A DNA stretch of 64,000 bases from Acidimicrobiia bacterium UBA5794 (GCA_002418265.1 DIDS01000007.1:36925-100924); one strand, 5' to 3'. Numbered from the stretch's first letter, positions 30,708-39,139 are shown. A program made the numbers and translations. The notes: generated from the sequence alone by a model not told the origin.

Positions 30708-31295
30708 ATGACCCAACCCGCCTCTCTTCCCGGCACCCTCATCATATTCGGCGACTTCAACTGCCCCTACAGTGCCCTGGCAAGCCACCGGGCCGGTACG
30801 CTTGAGCGGTCCGGTGAAACGGTGGTGGACTGGCGCGGGGTGCAGCACCTTCCCGACCAGCCTCTCGGCGGCAAACCGGTCACAGGAGACATCGCGGACA
30901 TGTACACGCGGGAGGTTGAACAGATTCGATCCCTGCTGCTCACCACCGAGGAGTTCCCCTTGAAGGTCCCGCCGGTGCAACCCAACACCGGGTTGGCGAT
31001 TGCAGGTTTGGCGCTCACCGAAACGCAGGAGCGCTCCTCCATTCGCGAGCGGATCTTCGAGGCTTTCTGGCTCGAAGGGCGCGACATCGGTGACCCCGAC
31101 ATCCTGGCCGAACTCGAAGTTCCGTCATCCGCCAACCTCCCGACGGAGATGACCCGGTGGCAACAGCAGTGGGAATCGTTCGACAATCGGATGATCCCGA
31201 TGCTCGAACTCCCCGACGGTTATGTGTCGAAGGGGCTGGGTGCCCTCAAGCGCCTTGCCGATTGGATCATAGAACTCGACATCCCGTTGCAGTGA
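30708..31295 (+). CDS. DsbA-family thioredoxin-like oxidoreductase
   Basis: A 195-residue protein with FGDFNCPYSALASHRA at the start of a thioredoxin fold and a helical insert, like FrnE/2-hydroxychromene isomerase-type DSBA proteins. The usual CxxC is CPYS, so only the first Cys remains; a single-Cys or glutathione/mycothiol-transferase-like reaction is more likely than disulphide formation. There is no signal peptide, so it is cytoplasmic. A GAAGGAG site lies 6 nt upstream. It is convergent with glmS. Confidence 0.75.
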   Translation: MTQPASLPGTLIIFGDFNCPYSALASHRAGTLERSGETVVDWRGVQHLPDQPLGGKPVTGDIADMYTREVEQIRSLLLTTEEFPLKVPPVQPNTGLAIAGLALTETQERSSIRERIFEAFWLEGRDIGDPDILAELEVPSSANLPTEMTRWQQQWESFDNRMIPMLELPDGYVSKGLGALKRLADWIIELDIPLQ

Positions 31296-31427
31296 CCGAC
31301 GACCACATGCGAACCAAGCACAGCAAAAAGACGATATCTGCCTTCTTCACGCTTGTCGAGGTAGCCGCCCCAGACGAGATCCGCAACTCACGGCGGTTGG
31401 ATCCGAACGCGCACCATCAGAATTGAG

Positions 31428-33251
31428 CTATTCGACGGTCACACTCTTGGCGAGGTTTCGGGGCTGATCAATGTCGTGACCACGGAGCCTTGCAACGTGG
31501 TAGGCGAGGAGTTGCAACGGAACAACGGCTGCGACCGGTGCAAGGAGATCCTCCATGTCAGGAATCCGGAACACGATGTCGGCATGTGCTGCGATTTCCG
31601 TGTCGCTGTCATAGGCCACGGCAATGATGCGACCACCCCGCGCTTTGACCTCCTCAACGGCTGAGATCACCTTGTCATACACGGCGCGTTGTGTCAGGAG
31701 GACGACGACGGGCACCCCGTCGGTGATGAGTGCAAGGGTTCCGTGCTTCAGCTCACCGGCAGGCATGGCCTCAGAGTGGAGATACGACAGCTCCTTGAGT
31801 TTGAGTGATCCTTCCATGGCGATGGCATAGTCCAACCCTCTCCCGATGAAGTAGACATCGTTGGCATCAACGATGGACTCCGCTGCAGCCATCACCGGAG
31901 CCTGACGCTCAAGAACGGTTTCGATCGCCGCTGGCAAGAGATGAAGCCCGTAGGCGACCCGGCCTGCAAGCTCGGCATCGACGGTTCCCCTGGCAGCTCC
32001 GAGTCGCAACGCCAGGAGGTACTGGGCGATCAACATCGCCATATAGGCCTTGGTTGATGCGACCGATATCTCCGGCCCTGCCCGCGTGTAGAGGATGTCG
32101 TCTGCGTAACGTGACAACGTCGAACCAACGACGTTCGTTATCGCAAGCATCCGAGAACCAGAGTCCACGGCCAACCGTGCTGCAGCGAGGGTGTCTGCGG
32201 TCTCGCCTGATTGTGAGATCGCGATCGTCAGATCGTTCGTGCCGATGATGGGATCGGCATAGCGAAGCTCATGGGCATACTCGACGTTGGCCGGCAGCCT
32301 GAGAACTCTCCGAAAGATTTCCTGCCCGATGAGACCTGCGTGAAACGCAGTACCGCAGGCGGTGATCCAGACCCGATCGATTGCGGCGGCGTATTCATCA
32401 TCAAACCCAACATCTTCGAGCCACACCGCACCGTCCTGGTTGAGGCGGCTTGCGAGCGTTTCCGTGATGACTGCCGGTTGCTCATGGATCTCCTTGAGCA
32501 TAAAGGTGTCATAGCCACCCTTTTCTGCCTGTTCCGCGTTCCAGTCGATGTGGATCACGTCACGGTTCACAACGTCACCTGCGATCGTTTCGATCACGGC
32601 ACCGTCCTCGGTCACGACAACCATCTCGTCATCCTCGATGATCAGGAAGTCTCGGGTGTGGTTGAGAACGGCAGGGATGTCGGATGCGAGAAAGGTCTCT
32701 CCCTTTCCAATACCGACAACCAGCGGGCTGATCTTTCGGACCGCGACGATCGTGCGTGGTTCATGACGCGACATCGCAACCATCGCATAGGCTCCTTCAG
32801 ACAACGCCACCGTTTTGCGCACCGCCTCGGCAAGATCTCCGTCGTATTCGCGGGCGACCAGGTGGGCGAGAATCTCAGAATCCGTATCGCTGACGAATTC
32901 GGAACCCTCCGAGGTCAGTTCGGCCTTCAGCGACTGAAAATTCTCAATGATCCCGTTGTGGACAACCACGAAATTGCCCGAAGGATCGGTGTGTGGATGA
33001 GCGTTGGCGTCCGTCGGTGCCCCATGTGTCGCCCAGCGCGTGTGGCCGATTCCGATCGACCCTGACAGCGGTTCAGACGCCAGAAGTGCCTCAAGGTTGG
33101 CGATCTTCCCCTGTGCCTTGCGAACGCTGATCGAACCATTCGTGACGGCAATTCCGGCCGAGTCGTATCCGCGATACTCGAGTCTTCGGAGTCCGTCGAC
33201 AAGAATCGGACCAGCTTCTTGCGGCCCAACATATCCCATGATTCCACACAT
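31428..33251 (-). CDS. glmS: Glutamine-fructose-6-phosphate aminotransferase
   Basis: A 607-residue enzyme making glucosamine-6-phosphate, the first step to UDP-GlcNAc. It begins MCGIMGYVG with Cys2 as the glutaminase nucleophile; HTRWATHGAPT and the GNFVVVHNGIIEN segment follow. The isomerase half has two SIS domains (TACGTAFHAG, AISQSGETADT, ASTKAYM) and ends LAKSVTVE as in all GlmS. Its 5' leader holds a glmS ribozyme, so the enzyme's product should trigger mRNA cleavage. glmM, the next enzyme, lies just upstream. Confidence 0.98.
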   Translation of the reverse strand: MCGIMGYVGPQEAGPILVDGLRRLEYRGYDSAGIAVTNGSISVRKAQGKIANLEALLASEPLSGSIGIGHTRWATHGAPTDANAHPHTDPSGNFVVVHNGIIENFQSLKAELTSEGSEFVSDTDSEILAHLVAREYDGDLAEAVRKTVALSEGAYAMVAMSRHEPRTIVAVRKISPLVVGIGKGETFLASDIPAVLNHTRDFLIIEDDEMVVVTEDGAVIETIAGDVVNRDVIHIDWNAEQAEKGGYDTFMLKEIHEQPAVITETLASRLNQDGAVWLEDVGFDDEYAAAIDRVWITACGTAFHAGLIGQEIFRRVLRLPANVEYAHELRYADPIIGTNDLTIAISQSGETADTLAAARLAVDSGSRMLAITNVVGSTLSRYADDILYTRAGPEISVASTKAYMAMLIAQYLLALRLGAARGTVDAELAGRVAYGLHLLPAAIETVLERQAPVMAAAESIVDANDVYFIGRGLDYAIAMEGSLKLKELSYLHSEAMPAGELKHGTLALITDGVPVVVLLTQRAVYDKVISAVEEVKARGGRIIAVAYDSDTEIAAHADIVFRIPDMEDLLAPVAAVVPLQLLAYHVARLRGHDIDQPRNLAKSVTVE

Positions 33252-33296
33252 CGCGCGCGATCTCCCTTTGTCGGTGAGACAGAGATGCGGCGATGA

Positions 33297-33318
33297 GTGC
33301 GAGCCGAGAGGTTCGCAC
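33297..33318 (-). promoter_or_regulatory. Hairpin between glmS ribozyme and ribosome-binding site
   Basis: A GTGCGA/TCGCAC stem with a 10-nt loop, downstream of the ribozyme core and about 30 nt before the AAGGGAG ribosome-binding site. It could shape the cleaved 5' end; no function is shown. Confidence 0.45.
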
Positions 33319-33325
33319 CTTCACA

Positions 33326-33470
33326 CCGGACTGGGTTCTGTCCCGGAGATCACTCCCCGGATTTTGTCCAGACCGTTACGACCGTGAATGGCCGAGAGGG
33401 CATCCGCCGAACGATTCGATACTCCCTCTTCCTCGTCGCCTTGGCTCGGCCAAGGGCGGGCGCTGAACAG
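33326..33470 (-). ncRNA. glmS: glmS glucosamine-6-phosphate-activated ribozyme
   Basis: The leader matches the glmS ribozyme core in order. There is AGCGCC at the cleavage site (cut expected between the bases at 33464 and 33463), a P1 stem CCTTGGC/GCCAAGG, and GACGAGG. Then come the P2 pair AGAGGG/CCCTCT enclosing TATCGA and TCGGCGGATG, a short P3 (GGCC/GGTC), TGGACAAAA, a P4.1 hairpin (TCCGGGGA-gtga-TCTCCGGGA) and GACAGAACCCAGTCC closing P4. It lies between a sigma-70-type promoter and the glmS start, on the same strand. It is known mostly from Firmicutes. Confidence 0.94.
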
Positions 33471-33505
33471 TTGTGCATCTCCGCGTCATATTCGATTGTG
33501 AGTAA

Positions 33506-33534
33506 AGCATAGGACCGATCCTGGCTTGCGTCAG
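33506..33534 (-). promoter_or_regulatory. Promoter of the glmS ribozyme-glmS transcript
   Basis: CTGACG (-35), a 17-nt spacer and TATGCT (-10) on the minus strand, right after the glmM stop. Transcription would begin near 33499, leaving about 35 nt before the ribozyme cleavage site. Confidence 0.65.
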
Positions 33535-33550
33535 AATTCCCGTGTGGGGA

Positions 33551-34873
33551 TCAGGAGAGACGATCCCTCACGACGTCAACGATCGATTCTGCAACCGTGG
33601 TCGCTTCACCGGCGCTTGGTGCTTCAACCATCACTCGGATCAACGGCTCTGTTCCCGACGCTCGAACAAGAACCCGTCCTCGAGGACCGAGAGTACGCTC
33701 GGCACGTTTCACCGACGCAGCAATCTCAGGATCTGATTCCCAGCCATCCTTGGAGCCCACGTGAACATTCAGCAGTATCTGCGGCAGCTCCATCATGACC
33801 TTCCGCAGCTCGGAAAGCGGTTGACCCGTTGCCGCCATGACTTCCATGAGCCTCAGCGCTGTGCGGAGGCCGTCTCCTGTACAACGATCTTCGAGCAGGA
33901 TGTGGCCCGATTGCTCTCCACCAACGATCGCCTGAGTCCTGCGCATTGCTTCAACGACGTAACGATCTCCAACGGGAGTCACAACCACCTTGATGCCGAG
34001 TCGCTCCATGGCGTGATGAAAACCGAGATTCGACATCACGGTCGCGACGACCGTGTCATGCTTCAGCTTCCCCCGCTCATGCTGCCACTTGGCGAATATC
34101 GCCATGATGACGTCGCCGTCGCACACCGCACCGTTCTCATCGACAGCGATCAGTCGGTCGGCGTCGCCATCGAATGCGAACGCGACCCTTCCGCCTGCAA
34201 CAGCCGCTACCGCCTCGGGATGTGTGGCCCCCACACCGTCGTTGATGTTCATCCCGTTTGGTGTATCGGCAATGACCTCAACCGATGCACCGACCTTGTC
34301 AAACAATGCAGGCGCAGCCAAGAAGGCGGCACCGTTTGCGCAATCGACCACAAACTCGAGACCCCGCATTGAGTACTCGACCGTCTGGGAGATCTTGTCG
34401 ACATATCGGGCGACGGAACCGGTCATCTGCGTCTGTATCCCGACATTCGTCCCCACTGGCCGCGAATGTTTCTCTGAACTTGCGTATCTGGCTTCGATTG
34501 CTGCTTCGAGATCGTCAGAGAGCTTTGCACCGTCCTTGCCGAAGAACTTGATGCCGTTGTCCTCAGCCGGGTTGTGTGAGGCAGAGACCATCACGGCCAG
34601 GGAGGCACCGGTATCGCGTGCGAGGCGACTCACACCACCGACAGGGATGATCCCGAGATCGACCGTGTCGATGCCGACCGAATTGAAACCGGCAGCAACC
34701 GCAGAGCTGAGCATGGGACCCGATCGACGGGTGTCACGACCGATGACGACATGCCCCTCGATGTTCGAACCAGCAGCGCGGGCCAGGTTCAGCGCCAGGT
34801 CGGCCGTGAGGTCTGAGTTTGCGACCCCACGAACACCGTCCGTTCCGAACAGGCGTGGGTTTGTGTCTTCCAT
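33551..34873 (-). CDS. glmM: Phosphoglucosamine mutase
   Basis: A 440-residue alpha-D-phosphohexomutase converting glucosamine-6-P to glucosamine-1-P. RLFGTDGVRGVAN starts domain 1; the phosphoserine is Ser99 in MVSASHNPAEDNG; DGDADR is the Mg loop; GGEQSGHI binds sugar; and RASGTEPLIRVMVEA binds phosphate. The ATG at 34873 is preceded by GGAGGGA. It is upstream of glmS, which makes its substrate, but separated by the glmS promoter and ribozyme, so it is not under ribozyme control. Confidence 0.97.
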   Translation of the reverse strand: MEDTNPRLFGTDGVRGVANSDLTADLALNLARAAGSNIEGHVVIGRDTRRSGPMLSSAVAAGFNSVGIDTVDLGIIPVGGVSRLARDTGASLAVMVSASHNPAEDNGIKFFGKDGAKLSDDLEAAIEARYASSEKHSRPVGTNVGIQTQMTGSVARYVDKISQTVEYSMRGLEFVVDCANGAAFLAAPALFDKVGASVEVIADTPNGMNINDGVGATHPEAVAAVAGGRVAFAFDGDADRLIAVDENGAVCDGDVIMAIFAKWQHERGKLKHDTVVATVMSNLGFHHAMERLGIKVVVTPVGDRYVVEAMRRTQAIVGGEQSGHILLEDRCTGDGLRTALRLMEVMAATGQPLSELRKVMMELPQILLNVHVGSKDGWESDPEIAASVKRAERTLGPRGRVLVRASGTEPLIRVMVEAPSAGEATTVAESIVDVVRDRLS

Positions 34874-34911
34874 GCTGAGCAATCCCTCCGGGTGAGAACC
34901 CCGAAGGCAAT

Positions 34912-35310
34912 CTACCGCTTGGTGAACTGAGGTGCGCGACGCGCCTTGCGAAGACCGTACTTCTTCGGCTCGACACGGCGATCATCGCGGGTGAGCAAGC
35001 CTTCCTTCTTCAAGGCTGGGCGCAACTCGGGATCGATGGTGATGAGCCCACGGGCGATACCGAGTCGGAGCGCATCGCTCTGACCCGTTGTCCCGCCACC
35101 ATGGAGGGTGGCGTGGACATCGTAACGGCCTTCGAGGTCAGTGATCTTGAACGCCTCGTGGACACGACGACGAAGTGCCGGATCCTTGAAGTAGTCATCG
35201 AGCGTTCGCCCGTTGAGTGTGTACTCACCCGTTCCGTCATAGAGACGGACGCGAGCGACCGACCTCTTGCGGCGACCGGTGGACTGTGTAAGAGGTTTGG
35301 CGTTTGCCAT
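34912..35310 (-). CDS. rpsI: 30S ribosomal protein S9
   Basis: 132 residues with TGRRKRSVARVRLYDGTGEYTLNGR at the N-terminus and the basic tail GLRKARRAPQFTKR that reaches the P-site tRNA. Its ATG overlaps the rplM stop (TGATG). It is 38 bp upstream of glmM. Confidence 0.98.
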   Translation of the reverse strand: MANAKPLTQSTGRRKRSVARVRLYDGTGEYTLNGRTLDDYFKDPALRRRVHEAFKITDLEGRYDVHATLHGGGTTGQSDALRLGIARGLITIDPELRPALKKEGLLTRDDRRVEPKKYGLRKARRAPQFTKR

Positions 35311-35774
35311 CAGGCGTCAACCTTTCGGTACTTGAGGGTGAGTGGCTGAGGCTTCTGAGCCTCGTGGGGATGGTCAGGTCCGGCGTACACCTTGAGCTTG
35401 CGGAATATTTGCCGACCGAGACGGTTGTGCGGCAGCATTCCCCGAATGGCGGCCTCAACAAGACGCTCGGGATGATCCTTGCGGACCTGGGAAAACGTCT
35501 CAGCGCGCAGACCCCCCGGATAGCCTGAGTGGCGGTAGTAGATCTTTTCGATCTCCTTGTTCCCAGAAACGTGCACCTTGCCGGCATTGACCACGATCAC
35601 GAAGTCGCCACCATCGACATGGGGTGCATAGGTCGGCTTGTGCTTGCCACGGAGTTTCTGAGCAACCTCGGATGCAAGACGACCGAGCGGTACGTCCTGT
35701 GCATCAATGACATACCACGACCGTGAAATGTCACCGGGCTTGGGCGAGAACGTTCTTTGGAGCTTTGGCTTCAC
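35310..35774 (-). CDS. rplM: 50S ribosomal protein L13
   Basis: 154 residues. QRTFSPKPGDISRSWYVIDAQDVPLGRLAS and GMLPHNRLGRQIFRKLKVY are the family blocks. The GTG at 35774 with AAGGGA upstream is chosen; it adds 5 residues before the usual actinobacterial RTFSPKP start. It forms the conserved rplM-rpsI pair. Confidence 0.96.
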   Translation of the reverse strand: MKPKLQRTFSPKPGDISRSWYVIDAQDVPLGRLASEVAQKLRGKHKPTYAPHVDGGDFVIVVNAGKVHVSGNKEIEKIYYRHSGYPGGLRAETFSQVRKDHPERLVEAAIRGMLPHNRLGRQIFRKLKVYAGPDHPHEAQKPQPLTLKYRKVDA

Positions 35775-35809
35775 GGGCAACTGTCCCTTGAGAAAGGCGT
35801 CAGGAAACG

Positions 35810-35825
35810 GCCCCCGTTCGGGGGC
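35810..35825 (-). promoter_or_regulatory. Hairpin in the rplM leader
   Basis: A perfect 7-bp stem GCCCCCG-tt-CGGGGGC about 36 nt upstream of the rplM start, followed by GTTTCC. It may be an autoregulatory or attenuator-like structure; the tail is too short for a confident terminator. Confidence 0.4.
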
Positions 35826-35900
35826 GAGCACTGATGATATCGACCGTTTGCCTCAATCGGCAGCCAGAATCACAGAATCTCACCCAACTCCCAATCGGTC

Positions 35901-35906
35901 TACTCT
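35901..35906 (+). promoter_or_regulatory. -10 element of leaderless ilvA promoter
   Basis: TACTCT with 7 nt to the ilvA ATG and no ribosome-binding site between. Confidence 0.5.
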
Positions 35907-35913
35907 TCTGCTG

Positions 35914-37107
35914 ATGCCGATCACCATTGACACGATCAGGGCCGCCGAGGAGCGCATCCGCCGAGTCGTTCTGGAAACACCGACGTTGCCATCAACCTCG
36001 TTTTCCCGTTTGACGGGGTGCGATCTGTTGCTCAAGGCTGAGAACCTCCAGCGAACTGGTTCTTTCAAGATCCGCGGGGCACTCAACGCCATTTCTCAAC
36101 TGACGGATGCACAAAAGGCGCTCGGCGTCGTGGCAGCGTCTGCCGGAAACCATGCACAGGGAGTTGCGCTCGCATCGCGGGAACTTGGAATCGACTCCAC
36201 CGTGTTCATGCCGGAGAACGCAGCGATACCGAAAGTGTCTGCCACGGCCGAATATGGGGCAACCGTGAGACTTGGCGGAGCCAACCTCGCTGAGGCAACG
36301 GATCACGGACTTGCGTTCGCGGACGAATCGGGTGCATCCATGATCCACCCATATGATGATCCAAACATCATCACCGGTCAGGGGACCCTCGGGTTGGAGC
36401 TCGTACGCCAGGTCCCTGACGTCGAAACCGTCGTGATCCCAGTGGGAGGTGGCGGTCTCATCTCGGGTTCGGCGATCGCGATCAAGGCACTGCGTCCAGA
36501 GGCACGCATCATCGGGGTCCACGCCGAGGCCGTCCCGACGTACATCGAGGCGAGAAACACGGGTATCGCCAGGCAGATCGTGGGTCTCCCGACGGTTGCC
36601 GACGGGATCGCTGTGTCGCGTCCCTCCCAGACCTGCTTTGCAATCATCGAAGAACACGTGGATGAACTCGTCACGGTCACCGACCGTCAGATCATGGAGT
36701 CCGTGACGCTGCTGCTCGAGCGGGCGAAGTACCTCGTCGAGCCGTCCGGTGCCTCCGGTGTCGCTGCGATACTCAACGCCAAGGTGACGAACACCGGCAG
36801 GACGGTCGTTGTCCTGTCTGGTGGCAATGTTGATCTTCTTCTGCTCGATTCGATGATCCGTCACGGACTCGAGACACGGGGTCGGTTTGCATCGTTTGCT
36901 GTTGTCGTTCCCGATGAGCCCGGCAATCTGGCCCAGGTCCTGACAGAGGTGGGGAACCGCGGGGGCAACGTTCTTTCAGTCGAGCACCACCGAGAGGGCA
37001 CGGGACTCGAATTCGGTACGGTCAAGATCACGCTTTCGATCGAGACCCGCTCGGCCGAGCACTACGCCGAGATTCGAAAGGCGCTGGGCGCATACATGGT
37101 TGAGTGA
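35914..37107 (+). CDS. ilvA: Threonine ammonia-lyase (threonine dehydratase) with ACT domain
   Basis: A 397-residue PLP enzyme deaminating threonine to 2-oxobutyrate. KAENLQRTGSFKIRGALNAI carries the PLP Lys (about 53); VVAASAGNHAQGVA and VIPVGGGGLISG bind the cofactor. A C-terminal ACT domain starts near residue 325 (FAVVVPDEPGNLAQVLTEV) and may bind an effector amino acid. The size fits the short IlvA/TdcB-plus-ACT form. The first 69 codons of the longer open frame are discarded since the family begins at this ATG. Its stop is followed at once by a heptamer array. Confidence 0.94.
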   Translation: MPITIDTIRAAEERIRRVVLETPTLPSTSFSRLTGCDLLLKAENLQRTGSFKIRGALNAISQLTDAQKALGVVAASAGNHAQGVALASRELGIDSTVFMPENAAIPKVSATAEYGATVRLGGANLAEATDHGLAFADESGASMIHPYDDPNIITGQGTLGLELVRQVPDVETVVIPVGGGGLISGSAIAIKALRPEARIIGVHAEAVPTYIEARNTGIARQIVGLPTVADGIAVSRPSQTCFAIIEEHVDELVTVTDRQIMESVTLLLERAKYLVEPSGASGVAAILNAKVTNTGRTVVVLSGGNVDLLLLDSMIRHGLETRGRFASFAVVVPDEPGNLAQVLTEVGNRGGNVLSVEHHREGTGLEFGTVKITLSIETRSAEHYAEIRKALGAYMVE

Positions 37108-37173
37108 ATCAGACGTCAGAAGTCAGACCATCCGTCCCCCCTCCAGGGGGGACGGGCGACTTCTGGCTTCTGA
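37108..37173. repeat. Palindromic heptamer arrays around a terminator stem, ilvA-truA gap
   Basis: The left arm (37108-37124) has AGACGTC and AGAAGTC units; the right arm (37158-37174) is their inverted copy with 15 of 17 matches. Together with the inner GC stem they fill the whole gap between the two stop codons. Confidence 0.9.
37132..37155. terminator. GC-rich hairpin between convergent ilvA and truA
   Basis: A 10-bp perfect stem CCGTCCCCCC/GGGGGGACGG with a TCCA loop. The flanking inverted heptamers can extend it into a hairpin of about 60 nt. Confidence 0.85.
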
Positions 37174-37938
37174 TCAGTACCGGGCCCAGGTGGGGCGTGG
37201 GAGAGATTCGTCTCCGTACGAGACGGCGACCAGGAAGAGGGCATGGGCAGGTGCGACGCCCATGGTCAGGCTTCGATCGCCTGATGCCAGGATGTCGGGC
37301 ACGGCATCAGGATCCACCTTGCCGGCTCCAACAGCGACGCTGAACGCGGCAATTGAGCGAACCATCTGGTGGCAGAACGCTGCGGCACCAATGGAAAGGT
37401 CGACGCGATCGCCGTCGCCTCTCCAACGGGCCCACTCCAGCACCCGAACCGTGGAACGATCTCGGTAGCGGCGGCAAAACGCCGCGAAGTCATGCTCCCC
37501 AACGAGATGCGCACATGCCCTGTTCATCAAGCCGACATCAAGTTGATCCTTGACGTGCCATGTCGTCGTGCTGAGAAGGGGATCGTGAATGTTCGCATTG
37601 AAGATCTGATATCGATAAGCGCGACCCGTGGCCGAAAAACGAGCGTGGAAGTCACGATCAACCTCGGTCAGACTCCGTACAGCGATCTCGGGCGCGAGCT
37701 GTTTGTTGAGGGATTGCAGGACATAGTCGGTGTTGATCTCACGCGACACGAACGATACGACCTGTTGTGTGGCATGCACGCCCTTGTCCGTCCTTCCGGC
37801 GACCTGGGTCGAGGCACCTGCGGTATGTGGCCTGAGCGCGCGCTCAAGCTCTCCCTGAACGGTTCGGACCTCCTTTTGAATCCCGTAGCCGAAAAACGAT
37901 GAACCGTCATAGGCAAGATCCATTCGATACGTCGGCAT
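37174..37938 (-). CDS. truA: tRNA pseudouridine(38-40) synthase
   Basis: A 254-residue TruA. YRMDLAYDGSSFFGYGIQ at the start, the catalytic Asp in VAGRTDKGVHA (about 55), and DFAAFCRRYRD plus AFCHQMVRSI near the end are all standard. In actinobacteria truA normally follows rplQ; here a YIP1-like and a NUDIX gene lie between. The start codon abuts a 51-bp palindrome. Confidence 0.96.
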   Translation of the reverse strand: MPTYRMDLAYDGSSFFGYGIQKEVRTVQGELERALRPHTAGASTQVAGRTDKGVHATQQVVSFVSREINTDYVLQSLNKQLAPEIAVRSLTEVDRDFHARFSATGRAYRYQIFNANIHDPLLSTTTWHVKDQLDVGLMNRACAHLVGEHDFAAFCRRYRDRSTVRVLEWARWRGDGDRVDLSIGAAAFCHQMVRSIAAFSVAVGAGKVDPDAVPDILASGDRSLTMGVAPAHALFLVAVSYGDESLPRPTWARY

Positions 37939-37989
37939 CTAGTGTCCCGTCCGGTAGATCGTGCTGAAATCGCACCGGCCCGACACTAG
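37939..37989. repeat. 51-bp imperfect palindrome with CTAGTGTC termini
   Basis: It exactly fills the gap between the truA start codon and the stop of the upstream membrane-protein gene. Terminal 8-bp inverted repeats CTAGTGTC/GACACTAG enclose a second pair CCGG/CCGG and an inner GTGC-tgaaatc-GCAC. The TAG stop of the YIP1-like gene is inside the right terminus. This looks like a small REP/MITE-type element. Confidence 0.7.
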
Positions 37990-38516
37990 AAGATCCTCAG
38001 ATTGCTCGCGATCTGTTGAACAATGACGACGGCCACATATCCACCGACCGCAGCGACCAGTGCCCGCGATGTCGCAAGGTCGGACACGTATGAGATCCCC
38101 CTCGCAACGATGACAACGAACCACGCCGCGCCGACCACCAGGATGAGGGCAAACTGGTCGTAGTCGAACAGCAATCGCGCAAAAATCAGAACCAAGAGCG
38201 TCGGATAGGCGAACCCGGAAATCCGGAGATACATCGGGAAAGCTCCGTGGCCGTTGAGGAGGTAGTGAACAATGGCGTACGTAGCCCCCGAATAGAGCAG
38301 CCAAAACACACCTCCCGACAGCAGAATCGCAACGATGTCGAGGGGGTTTCGTAGCATATGCCCAATGGACACACCTGTTCCGAGAGCGAGGAGCACCTGG
38401 GTGATGGCAACCAGAATCGCACCGTCGCCGGTGGCGCGGTCATTGAAGTCCATCCACACGAACGCGTCACGTTCGAGTTTGATGGTCTGGAGAAGGCGGT
38501 GAAACACAACGCCCAC
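37986..38516 (-). CDS. YIP1-family membrane protein
   Basis: A 176-residue protein with five hydrophobic helices after an N-terminal VFHRLLQTIKLERDAFVWMD stretch. The layout (short amphipathic N-terminus, then FWLLYSGATYAIVHYLLNG, then three more helices) resembles bacterial YIP1 domain proteins. Function in bacteria is unknown. It precedes truA on the same strand. Confidence 0.65.
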   Translation of the reverse strand: MGVVFHRLLQTIKLERDAFVWMDFNDRATGDGAILVAITQVLLALGTGVSIGHMLRNPLDIVAILLSGGVFWLLYSGATYAIVHYLLNGHGAFPMYLRISGFAYPTLLVLIFARLLFDYDQFALILVVGAAWFVVIVARGISYVSDLATSRALVAAVGGYVAVVIVQQIASNLRIF

Positions 38517-38593
38517 GAGCGGTTACCCCTTCGTGCGGTCTGATAGAGAGTACCGCCGCATGTGTCAAACGGTTCCGGCACCCGAAGTCGGGA

Positions 38594-39139
38594 TCAAGAG
38601 ATCATCTCGAACAGTCGACGAGCGCCGGCGGTGGCCGCCGTGTCAAGGCCAAAATCAGCAAGGTCATCAAACCGAACCCATTCCGCCTCAAGCACCTCGT
38701 CGAGAGGTCCGATCCGGTTTGACGTCGCAACAAACCCGACAGCGAGATCAAGGTGTAAGTGGGCTGGTTCATGCCCGTGGGCAGGAATCGAATGTGCATC
38801 GACCCTCACGAGTGATGATCCCACTCGCACGAGATCAGCAATACCTGTCTCCTCAGCGATCTCACGTCGGGCGGCTGACTCCACGGTGCGATCATCGGAC
38901 TCGATATGCCCACCGGGTTGCAACCACCGCCTCAGCTTGTTGTGGTGGATGAGAAGGAGCGACTGGAGATCAGGCGAAGCGACAAACCCGGAAGCCGTGA
39001 AATGCCCGGGAGAGAACTCTGTCCGCGACCACATGGGACGTTCCTGCGAGAGGGCAACCAGAGCGATGTCATACGAGGCAGAGTCACCGGCGGGTCGATA
39101 CCCACGGACCGCCGCCTCGATGTCACTGGGCCCATGCAT
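38594..39139 (-). CDS. NUDIX hydrolase
   Basis: A 181-residue protein with the Nudix box GGHIESDDRTVESAARREIAEETG (about 75-98). LLLIHHNKLRRWLQPGGH just before it is common in uncharacterised actinobacterial Nudix proteins. The substrate is unknown. It lies between rplQ and the YIP1-like gene on the same strand, with a heptamer array and hairpin separating it from rplQ. Confidence 0.85.
   Translation of the reverse strand: MHGPSDIEAAVRGYRPAGDSASYDIALVALSQERPMWSRTEFSPGHFTASGFVASPDLQSLLLIHHNKLRRWLQPGGHIESDDRTVESAARREIAEETGIADLVRVGSSLVRVDAHSIPAHGHEPAHLHLDLAVGFVATSNRIGPLDEVLEAEWVRFDDLADFGLDTAATAGARRLFEMIS

Noticed and set aside
31296..31427. Small ORF or terminator between the DsbA-like gene and glmS
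   Set aside because: No stable hairpin and no recognisable reading; nothing supported.
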